Position numbers and translations under genes: made by a program. A stretch of 64,000 nucleotides of DNA from Cunninghamella blakesleeana (Eukaryota; Mucoromycota; Mucoromycetes; Mucorales; Cunninghamellaceae): NCBI GenBank assembly GCA_017871115.1, contig JAFCIZ010000005.1:2092501-2156500 (forward strand), read 5' to 3'. Positions 1-10,850 of the stretch are shown piece by piece. The first letter of the stretch is position 1, and every line of letters starts with the position of its first letter. Below the pieces are notes generated by a model that was given only the letters and a program-made list of their open reading frames with translations, was not told the origin of the DNA and searched no databases.

Positions 1-181
1 AAGTCTATTTAAATACATCCAAAGTATTATCTTGATTTTAATATACAATATCTAGAAAATATTAAATAAAATAAAATAAAATAAACATATATATATATAT
101 ATATATATTAGTATGAAAAACAATAATATATACAACACATTTTTATCATTAATTTATACATGTACTTTACAATTATGATTA

Positions 182-2216
182 TTAATTGATTGAAGAATAA
201 TTGGGTATTGAAGAAGAAGGGTGTTGTTTTCTATTAATCAATAAACGCTCATCATTAGGATCCTCCACCATACTAGCGGTAGTAGAGGTAGTGGTCATTG
301 TTGTACCAAAAGGATCGTTATCATCTCCTTCAGATAATTGGGTGCTTCTTTCAGGACCAGTAAACCAATATTTAGCGCTGTATTGATAATAAAGGACAGA
401 TGCACCAATCACTAGCGTAATAATCAAACTTGAATAGTTCATATTGAGAGGTGTAATAGGGTATTCTGTAGGACATAAGAATAAAACTGATGTAAACAAA
501 ATCCAACAACAACTTGTTAAATGGATCATGTTGGCGTATTTTCCAAGGTGAAAGGGACCAGGTTGAAATGTTTTTCTTGCTACGGTTAATCGAAGGAAAA
601 TTGGAATAAAATAAGCAAAGGAGGAGGCTACTGTATTGACGGATACGATAGCATTATAAGCTGTTGTACTAATAATAAACTATAAAAAAGAAGCATTCAT
701 TTTATTTTTTTAGGAATAAATAAAATAAAAAAAAAAGTTAGAACCATGATGATTATATTCTATTTTTTTTTCTAAAAAAAAAAAAGCTCTATGTATTACC
801 AATAAACCTATCAATGCAGCAAAAATCACATTAGCCCAAACAGCATACACTGGCGTTCTTGTTTTAGGATGAATCCGGCAAAGATAATGGCTAAAAGGGG
901 TAGCGCCATCCAAAGCAAAAGCATATAATAATCTTGAACTTGATAATGTCAAAGCGCTTCCTGAAAAAAACATGGCACCAATAAGAATAGCAGTAAACAC
1001 CAACATCCAATGATACCCAACACCATCTAAAAATACCTGGGTGATCTGTGGATAAATTTTGGTATGAACGATTTGTTGTTGAAAATCTTGAACACAAAAA
1101 TTAACAGAGATTAAAAATGCAAGGCCACATATAGCAGCAGAAGCAATAGCATAAAGGATTCCTTTTGGTGCATTAATACTTGCATTGATAGTTTCATTGC
1201 TGATTTGAATAGCACCGTCAAACCCCGACAAAGTATACTGTGATTGTAATAATCCAATACAAAAAGCATAAATATTAGAGGAAAACCCAGTGTCATTTTC
1301 AAAATAGGTAAAAACCCAAGTTGCTGAAGGTTTATTAGGTGTTAATGCAAGAGCCACGATGATGATGAGCAAGGTTCCCATTAAATGCCAATAAAGCGAT
1401 GTTTGATTAATGATCCCATTATATTTTACGCTTAAAGAATTGATAAGTCCATGAACGAAAATGATTATTAAAAAAATTCCATATTGCCAATAGACATTGA
1501 TTTGCTGTTGAAGTTGTTGTTGTGATGGTGAGATGGTGATCACGGATGCTAAAAATTGAGCTAATCCTAAATCAGCTGATGTAATAGCAACTGATAATCC
1601 TAACCAATTTAAATAGCCAGTTACCCAGCATAGTAACGGTACCTTGGAAGGGGGTGCTAATCTTGATACCCATACGTACAATCCACCAGTGATGGGAAAT
1701 GATGAACAAAGTTCTGCAAGTGATAATCCAACACCAAACGTAAAAATTGATACAAGTAAAAACCCATATATTACTGCTACTGAACCACCCATCCGCATTA
1801 TATCTCCCCACATCTATTAAATTAAATGAGAATAATGAAATATAATAAAATAGATTAATAAGTATATTTTGGATCTATTATATATACATATATATATATA
1901 TATGTTCAGCAGTAATAGTCATTGTTATTATTATAATAATAGTTTACAGGTGTTAATCCAGATAGAATAGAGCAGCAACCAAAAGCAATAGAAAAGTTTG
2001 ATATGGCAGATAAAGTTTTATGCATTCCCTAAACACGTATTTTTAATATGTACATATGTTTTATTTTTTAGTTGACTATTACTATTATTGCATATTGCAG
2101 TTGTTTTTTCCTTAAATATAATATAATGAATTTACTTGATCTCGTTCCATTCTTTCAGTTTCTTCAATCCCATTTTCTATAAAGTTAGATCCATTCTGTT
2201 TTTTATTATCTGCCAT
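182..2216 (-). CDS. APC-superfamily amino acid/GABA/choline-type permease
   Basis: Plasma- or vacuolar-membrane transporter of the amino acid-polyamine-organocation superfamily; substrate not determinable. Four exons are visible. The start MADNKKQNGSNF lies at 2216; a second exon encodes GMHKTLSAISNFSIAFGCCS; a long third exon begins MWGDIMRMGGS; the last exon begins FIISTTAYNAIVS and ends at 182. Family blocks are clear: the TM1 region ending GLTP-MWGD, AELCSSFPITGGLYVW, GFDGAIQISNETINASINAPKGI, RIHPKTRTPVYAVWAN and FQPGPFHLGKYAN. About 12 hydrophobic segments are present. The order matches fungal GABA/choline permeases of the Uga4/Hnm1 type. The methionine of MWGD is internal, because the upstream exon splices onto it in phase. 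It is divergently arranged with the mitochondrial carrier across a 970-bp promoter region. Sure of the family, unsure of the substrate. Confidence 0.9.
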
Positions 2217-3186
2217 AATAAAAATAATATAAATGATCAAAAAAATAAAATAAAAAAAATAAAAAAATAATAAAAAGAGAGAGAGAGTGGAAGAAATAGT
2301 AAAAAAAAAAAAAACTTTTTATATTTAAATTTGGAAATTGATAAAAAAAATAAACTGAGTTTTTTTTTTCATTTTACCTTTTTTATATATGATTTGGAGT
2401 CACGTTTTTTTATATATGCTATATATGATCATTCTTGATTGATTTGAAACAAAAATTTATAATAAAAAAGCGTTTATCTCTAAACTGATAAAAAAACATA
2501 GAAAATACATATAAAAACTTTGTTTTTAAGAACAGCCATTAATAAGCCAATCAAATAAGGAAACGCTGATTCCTGAGAATTATGAAAATAGTATCTCGTG
2601 ATAGAAAATTTACAATTTTAGAATTATAGATCCACTAAAAAGCAACGCTATATTATTCTCTATCAATTCAAATTTAGAGTTTGGGTGACACTTGGTGTAA
2701 ACATACTTAAATAAAATAAATAAATAAATATTACATATTAAAATATAAAAATATATATAAATATATATATATTTACAATTGATGATCTAGTATGATGATG
2801 ATGATTGATTATTATTATTATGATAAATAACAATAACATTATATAAAGTAATGATTTTAATAAATACATGTAACTAAATATAAAACACATACTTGGAGTA
2901 TTCTTTTCATCTTTTTAGTTTAAAAACGATATACATGGAAAAGGTTGATTTTTGATTGGAAGGAAAAATATCCATTTATGTCGCACGCATAATTAATAGC
3001 TAGAGTTTTTTCGTGGGAAAAAAAAAAATTGAAGTCTCTACGCCATAAAAAATTATTTTATTCTTTCCTTTTTCTTTCCTTTTCCTTTCTTTTTATTTTT
3101 ATTACTATTGTTTATTTTATTTCATTTTAATTATATATATATATTCTTTTTTTATTATAATACACTTGCTTTAAATATATAAAAAT
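2217..3186. other. intergenic, divergent promoter region
   Basis: 970 bp between the start codons of the permease (-) and the mitochondrial carrier (+). It consists of A/T runs, TA-repeat blocks (near 2750-2775 and 3135-3145) and a pyrimidine-rich stretch (about 3060-3110). It must hold both promoters. No coding potential or specific binding site was recognised. Confidence 0.5.
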
Positions 3187-4305
3187 ATGTTAGATATTGA
3201 TGAAATTCGTATGTTTTTTTTATTAAATAAAAAAAAAAAATCATAATAATAACCATATACATAACAATAGCGATATATTTATATATATATATATATGATG
3301 TAACCATATATTTTTTTATTATTTTTTATATTTTAAAACACGTAATAGCTGCCGAACACTTAAAAACAGAAACTATACCTAGCTTTTTTTCTGGATTAGT
3401 AGGAGGTAGATATTCATAAAATAATATTTTAAAATAAAAGAGTGAAGCTGTATTGACAATGATTATGCTTATTGCAATTATTATTTTTATTATTATAGGA
3501 TTAGCAGGTTTAGTTGTTGGTCATCCTTTTGGTAAATAATTAGGAATAAATAAATTAAATAAATAAATATAAAAATACTAATTAATTTTTTTTTTTTTTT
3601 TTTTGAATAGATACTGGTATGTAATGATTGAAAATACAATATATAAAATAAAAAGTAAAATAGTATTTTTATTAACATATTTAATCTACAGTCAAAGTCA
3701 GATTACAATCTAGAGAATTAGCATCAAGGTATAGAGGCACTTGGCACTGTTTTTTTACTATTATACGTCAAGAAAAGGTAGTTTAACATCGTAGTTATTA
3801 TTATTGCTATATAAAAAAATGATTTACTTTTTATTTATTTATTTATTTATTTATTTTCAATAGTTTTTTGGTTTATATAAAGGAATGGTAATGACTAAAA
3901 TAATTATTGAATAGTTGATTGATTCATGTTATATACGTAATAATAATGTATATATGTTTATATTTCTTGTGATTACAAACTTTTTTTTATTAGGCTTCTC
4001 CAGCTGTAAGTAATTTAAAGAATGAAACATTTCTTTTTTTTATATAAAATAAAATAAAACCAAGCATATTTATTAATATATATATATATACATAAATATA
4101 TAAATAATATAGGCAGGAGTTGCTGGTGTAAATGCATTAGTGTTTGGTTCCCATAGTTATTTAATGTCATTACAAGCAAAAAATAGGAATGATCAAAATA
4201 CATCCTTACCTCCTTTAAGAGATACTTTTTTCGCTGGTTTAGGTGCTGGTGTTATTACAAGGTAAAAAATAAAATATAAAAATACTTTGCTTGTATAATT
4301 GTTAT

Positions 4306-4341
<36 letters not shown>

Positions 4342-5070
4342 GTATAAAATACTTTCTTTTAATATATTTAATTTACATATATATAAATGTCAATCATTTT
4401 ATTTTCCTTTTCATTCTTTTTTTATTATATTTAAATAATAATAATAATAATAGTTTAGTAACATGCCCAATGGAACTAGCAAAAGTACAACTTCAAAATC
4501 AAACGTCAAATACAATTACAGGCCCTATAGATTGTTTAAATAAATTATATAAAGCCGGTGGATTACGAATGTGTTTTACAGGATTAACTGCTACTACTTT
4601 AAGAGAACTTAGTTTCGGACCTTATTTCTTATTATATGCTTCCATACATCGCTATTTTTCAAATGGAGAACGAGACGATGATGATAATCCAATTCGTGTT
4701 ATACTTGCGGGCGGTATGGCTGGTATTGGTGCTTGGTGTTCCACTTATGCTGCCGGTAAAAAAAAAAAAAAAAAAAACCATGAACTTTGTTTTATTTTAA
4801 AAAAACACGAAATAACTTTCTTTTTTTTATATAGATGTTGTCAAAACAAGAATTCAATCTGAACCTCATAGATATAAAAATACATTGGATTGTTTTAAAC
4901 AATGTTATCGTGAAGAAGGCTGGCGAGTCTTTTTTAGAGGATTATCACCTACTATTGTTCGAGCTTTTCCTTCCAATGCTGCTACTTTTATGGCTTATAC
5001 CTGGGCAATGGCTGCTTTTACCGCCACTAATAAAAATGAAAATCCACTTCGTGAAACTGTAATGATTTAA
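3187..5070 (+). CDS. mitochondrial carrier (SLC25 family), carnitine/basic amino acid carrier-like
   Basis: Inner mitochondrial membrane solute carrier. Ten exons join in one frame to 927 nt (308 aa), the normal family length: 3187-3208, 3349-3405, 3499-3531, 3611-3616, 3692-3777, 3864-3887, 3994-4005, 4113-4261, 4454-4755, 4835-5070. The three-fold repeat signature Px[DE]xx[KR] is present: HPFDTVKVRLQ in repeat 1, CPMELAKVQLQ in repeat 2 and a degenerate AADVVKTRIQ in repeat 3. Each is followed by an aromatic/glycine block such as GLYKGM, CFTGLT or FFRGLSP. The sequence most resembles the carnitine/acylcarnitine and SLC25A29/A45 group, but contact residues were not checked, so the substrate is open. 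Exons 4, 6 and 7 are only 6, 24 and 12 nt; without exon 4 the first signature motif is lost. Confidence 0.92.
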
Positions 5071-5362
5071 AAATATTTTTTCAAAAATATATATATTTCC
5101 TTTTTCTTTTTATTTCTTTTATTTTATTATATATAGTTGTTTATAATTATAATAGTATATCTTTGTTTATAATAATACAATCCATTTTGAATTAAAAATA
5201 TATATTGATCTTTATATTTTTTTATTATTTCAAACCCAGTTTTATGTACTAAAATGAATATTTTATATTTTTTTTTCATACCCCTTTCTTTCCCTTTCTT
5301 TCTTTCTTTCTTTTTTTATTTACTAATGTAGATTATTTTTTTATTTTATTTTATTTTTTATT

Positions 5363-5932
5363 ATGATTAGTATAAATGATAAATCTTCTTGGTTATATAT
5401 CACCATAGGAGTTGGTATAGTAACAACGACATCCTATATAATCTATCATATTATAGAAGAAGATAAACAAGTTAAAAGAAAAAAACAAACACGATTAGCA
5501 GAAAGAAAAGTATTACAACTTATTCATCAAATAAAACTAGATCGACAAGCAATACATAAAGATATCGAAGGATTAATATATTTACTAGAAAAAGATAATA
5601 ATAATAATAATATTAATGAAAATAATAATAATCAAACAGATCATAAAAGTTACATACAATTGGATGACAAAGAATGGAAACGTCGAGACTTTATATTAGC
5701 GGAATGTAATGAGCTTTTAATTCGACTTATGGAAAGACTAGATGCAATAAGACCAAAGTCAGCTATATTAGGAGACGAACTAGCAGAACAGACTCATCAA
5801 CCTACTGAACTAGAAGAAGCTGTTATATTGGAAATTAGAAATAGAAAAAGAAAAGTCATACGTCAAATTGAGCAAAACTTTAAACAACTAGACCAATGTA
5901 AAGATTTATTAAACCATATGAATAGTCAATAA
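5363..5932 (+). CDS. membrane-anchored BAG-domain-like protein (Snl1-like)
   Basis: Single-exon gene for 189 aa. Residues about 10-30 (WLYITIGVGIVTTTSYIIYH) form one membrane segment. A basic stretch (KRKKQTRLAERK) follows, then predicted helices separated by an Asn-rich linker. The C-terminal part, RRDFILAECNELLIRLMERLDAI followed by EEAVILEIRNRKRKVIRQIEQ, has the spacing and charged face of the last two helices of a BAG domain, which binds the Hsp70 ATPase domain. Yeast Snl1 has this same plan of an N-terminal anchor plus C-terminal BAG domain. The assignment is inference from pattern; an unrelated coiled-coil membrane protein is the alternative. The gene starts 292 bp after the carrier stop, on the same strand. 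Confidence 0.6.
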   Translation: MISINDKSSWLYITIGVGIVTTTSYIIYHIIEEDKQVKRKKQTRLAERKVLQLIHQIKLDRQAIHKDIEGLIYLLEKDNNNNNINENNNNQTDHKSYIQLDDKEWKRRDFILAECNELLIRLMERLDAIRPKSAILGDELAEQTHQPTELEEAVILEIRNRKRKVIRQIEQNFKQLDQCKDLLNHMNSQ

Positions 5933-5981
5933 ATAAAAATCAACTTGTAAACAAAATATAAAATTTATATTATATCATATT

Positions 5982-6014
<33 letters not shown>

Positions 6015-6942
6015 GAATACTATAATAATAATAATAATAAATGACTATTTTTATCAAACTCATACCCAAAAAAAACCCACTTGAATTTTTTTTTTATGTT
6101 TGAAATTTTAGTTTCTTTTTTTTTCTCTTTTTTTCTCTCTTTTACTTTTATTCTTTTCTCTTTCTTATTTTTTTCCTTTTTCTCTTTATTATTATTTATT
6201 TATAAACTTATTATACATATATACTTTATTCTTTTTTGCTATTTTTTTTTTTTTTTTTTTCGTATATATATATATATATTTATTTAAACAGTTTCAGGTT
6301 ATACATATAAAACACTAAGCTACATATTATAATAAACAATTACACCAATTAGATATTCGTGAATTAACATTTACTACCACTTTATAAAAACCTTTATATA
6401 CAATTAGGTAGATACAAAAAAAAAAAAAAAAATCCTATACATACATACATATCTATATATAAATGATAGATAACTAACAACCTTTGTCGATATCTTTATT
6501 TTATATTTTTTATGCAGATAAAAAAAAAAAGAAAAGAATAATTATCATCATCCTTTATATTCTTTATTACGATAATTATCCAAGTAATTTTAAATAATAA
6601 TAAATAGACTTTTTTAAAAAATGAGAACTAAGCTATCAACGTATTTTTTAATTATTATCAAATAGGATCGCAATATTAATAACTATAATAATCATCATAA
6701 ATCGTAGGTGAAAAATAATAATGAACTTTTATTTTTTTATATATTATAAATATATATATATATTTACTCACACTATAAAAACTTATTTCTCTTTTTTATT
6801 TTATTTTAGAATAGTTTATTTTTTTTTGCTTGCGCCTAAATAGGAAAAAAGGTAAAATCAAAAAAGAATTAATAGAAAAGAAAATCAGCTGCATTAAAAA
6901 GAAAGAAAATATTTAACAAAAATAAACTCTTATATTTAGATC
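5933..6942. other. intergenic region with long pyrimidine tracts
   Basis: About 1 kb between the BAG-like gene and the Psp1-domain gene. From about 6080 to 6260 the + strand is almost pure C/T (T-runs broken by CTTT and CTCT), as seen before many start codons here. The rest is AT-rich with TA repeats. The low-complexity Phe-rich open frame here is not a gene. Confidence 0.5.
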
Positions 6943-9900
6943 ATGACTACAGCAATAGAATCAATGAATACATCTACTTTAAGTCAAAAAGAAAACGATG
7001 CTCAACTATATAATGCAGTTACTACTCATTATAACCAAAATAATAATGCAAATTTGAATGATAAACGTGACCAAGCATCATCTCAGCTGGATGATAATAA
7101 TAATAATAATAATAACAACACCGGGAATGATAACGGTAAAGGATTGTATCCATCATCATCATCAACAACAGATGTGACTTCGAGTACATTGGGTTCACAA
7201 CAGCAACAAAATGCATCAAATAATAATCCTCAGTGGGGTTCATTTGCTGGGTTTCACTGGGACATGGCTCCGACTTCAGTGGATAAAATACCACCTGACT
7301 TTTATGAACAAAAAAAATTAACATTTCAGCATCAACAGCAACAACAACAAATTAAAAATTTCACACCACCTATTTTTGAAAACAATAATAATATTCTTTC
7401 AGTACCAATGTTACCTAATGTTACACCCGAGCCATTTTATCGTCAACAAAGAAGTTTATCCTCTCCAATGATCGATACAACTAATGTTAACAATGGCGAC
7501 GACCATGGATCTAATTCAATCAATAATGCTAACAGATGTGGCTATAAATCCTTATTAGCTACAATGGCAGAAGAAGATGATCATGACGATATATGCAATT
7601 TTAATAACAATTTACACGATTTTGATGATTTGAATCCTTCCATGAAAAATAAAATGACTAATATAAATAATAATGATAATAATAATAATCTCTCACATGG
7701 TTTTGTAAATTCAAAATTAAGATTTCGGTCCCAATCTTCTGGTGCTGCTTTAGAATTATCACCTCATTATTTTAATCCCCCACCTCAACCTCCACCTCCT
7801 TCACTTGCTACTTCTTCTATGGACCCTTCTTCTTCTTCTTCTCTTCATTCAAACTTTCAAAGGCGTTCTTCCTTATCCTCTACTTCTACAACTCCTTCTA
7901 CTTCTACAACTTCACTCTTTCGCCGGTCTTCTGATTTTTGGGATACAATGCCTTATAGTAATGATTCATTGAGTGATTACCATGATAATAAACGTAGACA
8001 TTCTTCAATAGCAAGTTTATGGAATAATAATAATAATAATAATAATTGTCATGATAATAATTCTTTTATTCATTCTATGTCATCAATGGATTCTTATTAT
8101 CAACAACAACAAGGGAATCCTTTACCATTGGTTACTTCTATCAAAGATTTAGATCAAGAACCATTATATCAAAGAAGATTATCTCAACCTTTGGATTTAC
8201 CATTTTCTGAAAAGTAAGTTAAAAAGTTAAATACCTCTTCTTCAATACTTATAGGTAATTTTATTTATTCTTTTATTTTTATTAATATAAATAAGTTTTC
8301 AAGGTAGAAAACCATTAGGTACCGACTATTCATCCTATCATCAACACGGATATACTACAAAGAGTAATATGTACCATCCAATGGAAAATATAAATTTAAA
8401 TCAAAAACCTCCTTCTCCAACTTCTTCAAATATTTTTTCCGTTCCTAGCATTAATCAACCATCGTACCCTCAACAACAACAGCATTATTTTAGTATCCCA
8501 GCTGCGAATTCTCAGCCATCTCAACTCCATTCTCCTTATCCTTATCAATCATTTCAAGATATATCATCTCATCCTTATGCATATTCATTTGGTCAAAATA
8601 ACAATAACAATAATATGATGATGATGAACTCTTTAGTATTACCTTTAACACCACCTCTTAATCCTCATTTAACTACCCAACAACAACCTCCTTCTTCTGG
8701 GCCACTACCTCAAGCCTATCATCAACAACACCCATTGGATATAAATGATCCATATTCTATTTATTACCAAACCATAACACCAGCTGTCTCCTCTACTGCA
8801 ATCACAACAGGTTCTACCATGATGGAAAATAGTAATCCTCATCCTACCACTGCCACCACTACATTTTCAAGTTGTACCATGGGAAAGAATCTTTCAAGTA
8901 ACACAAATATAACCCCATTGGAAGAAGAAAATCGCACATTAAACGATGTTGGGAAAGGTATTCCATTAAATCAATTGCACCCTGAAGCTATTATTTATAT
9001 GATTGAATTCAAATCGAGGCGGATTGATTTTTTTTATTTTGATTTTCATCAACAACAACAAATGATATTAAACTCTCCTTCCACTACCATATCTTCAACA
9101 TCTTCTCATTTATCAGCTTTTTCTGTTGGTCTAGGTGATTTAGTTATTGTGGAAGCAGATCGTGGTAAAGATCTTGGTAAGGTAGCTATGATTGGTTTAA
9201 CAAGCGATCAAGTGCTTCACATTTTAAAAAAGCAACAAGAATTAAAACAAGAACAGATGAAAGCTAAAATGAATCAATCAACAACTTCATCGTCTACCTT
9301 TGAAAAAGGTCAACAGCAGCAACAAGAGGAGGATAAAGATGAAGAAGAAAATAATAAAAAAGAGGATATAGATGATATAGATGATGATGATGAAGAAACA
9401 AAAAAAGAACTGCTTCTTCAAGAACCTATAGAAATCGTTCCTGAACAAATTTTTATTAAAAGGATTTATCGTTTGGCTACGCCTGAAGAAATTAATATGC
9501 TTTTAATTAAGAGTCAAGATGAACAAAGAGCTCTTGTGATTTGCCAGCAAAAAGTAAAACAACGAAAGTTACAAATGGAAGTGGTTGACGCTGAATATCA
9601 ATGGTAATATATATATATATACTATGGTTGTTACCTTTTGATTACAACTAAAAATATTATTATAATTATTTATATATTTATATATTTATTTACTTGTTTT
9701 TTTTTTTTTTAAAAAAAAAAAAATAGGGATCGACGTAAATTAACTTTTTATTTTGAAGCTGAAAAAAGAATCGATTTTAGAGATCTTGTTAGAGAAATGT
9801 TTAAAATTTATAAAACTAGGATATGGATGTAAGTATATATATATATATATATATATAGAATAAAATAATATATATAAATAAATAAATAATTATATGTATA

Positions 9901-10003
9901 GATATTGTGTGAATTAATCTTTATTATTGTTATTTTTTTATTTGTTAATATTATTTCTTATAGGTGTACTGTTAACAATAAAAAGTCTGCAATTGATTTT
10001 TAA
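6943..10003 (+). CDS. PSP1: PSP1 C-terminal domain protein with N/Q-rich disordered N-terminus
   Basis: Four exons (6943-8213, 8308-9603, 9727-9828, 9964-10003) sum to 2709 nt, 902 aa. The first two thirds are low complexity, with Asn and Gln runs, Ser/Thr-rich blocks, a proline run and RRSS/RRLS motifs that look like kinase sites. The conserved C-terminus reads [60 protein letters not shown] and [33 protein letters not shown]. This is the PSP1/YaaT domain found in yeast Psp1 and bacterial YaaT. An acidic Asp/Glu-rich insert ([20 protein letters not shown]) sits inside the domain. The exon 1/2 acceptor at 8307 was chosen because the nearer AG would create a stop. The molecular role of fungal family members is poorly defined; yeast Psp1 was found as a suppressor of DNA polymerase mutants. 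Confidence 0.88.
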
Positions 10004-10850
10004 TCGTGCACGCCACTTGGTATTTGAAGGAAAAAAAAGAAGAATAGTTTTTATGTTTTTATCACATATACTTTATAAATATGTATAATTCTATAATTAT
10101 ATATATATATCATGAATTTTTTTTTAGTTGAAAAAAAGAGAAAAAAAAAAAAGAAAAAAAAAAAGTATTATTATTAGTATTATTATATTCATTTTAATAA
10201 ACGTTAGTTCATACTAGATTATAACATAATTAATATATGTTTATATTTATTATTACATTTAATAAGAATAAAAAATATGTATCTGCCAAACATTGTGATG
10301 GGAATAAACTACTTGTAAAAAAAATAATCTTGTAAAGTCCTAGTATTAATCAAAATATAGTAAAGAACATTCTAGCTTTTATTGAATTTAAAAGATAAAA
10401 TAATGGATTTTTTTAATTTATTATAATTAAAAAAATTGTGTTCTATTTATTAGAATATACAATTCCTTAAAAAGGGATCTGAGTAGTTGGGTTTTTTATG
10501 TTTCAAAAAAACAAAAAATGATAATTGTATTAAAGATTTATTTTTCTAATATTGAAGAATTGCGGGCTATTTTTTTTTTTTTTTTTTTTACAAAAATCGA
10601 AAAAAAAAATTATCAAATGTTTTTTTTTACTATATTGACTAGTTTTTTTATTCTAAATATGTGAATAAAATGTGCATAGTGGATATTATAAATGCATAAA
10701 TTTCGCAGTAAACTTTAAAGTTCGGTGCTTGATCTTGACTGCTTTTCATTACTAATAGAGGGTGCATTTTTTTTTATAAAAAAAACCTAATTTTTTTTTT
10801 TACCTCTTTTCTTTTCTTTTTATATTATATATATTATAGATCATTTAATA
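10004..10850. other. intergenic, 3' flank of PSP1 gene and promoter of LSG1
   Basis: 847 bp. Contains A-runs near 10130-10165, a T-run near 10570-10590 and a T/C-rich leader just before the LSG1 start. No ORF, RNA gene or recognisable regulatory site seen. Confidence 0.45.

Noticed and set aside
1572..1811. Start of the permease at the methionine of MWGD, or the overlapping 79-aa frame
   Set aside because: Upstream exons encoding the N-terminus and TM1 splice onto MWGD in phase; the other frame is a shadow.
6081..6287. 68-aa Phe/Leu-rich frame
   Set aside because: Translation of a T/C-rich intergenic leader.
7022..7324. 100-aa antisense frame with poly-Tyr and poly-Met runs
   Set aside because: It is the complement of the Asn/His-rich coding repeats in the PSP1-domain gene.
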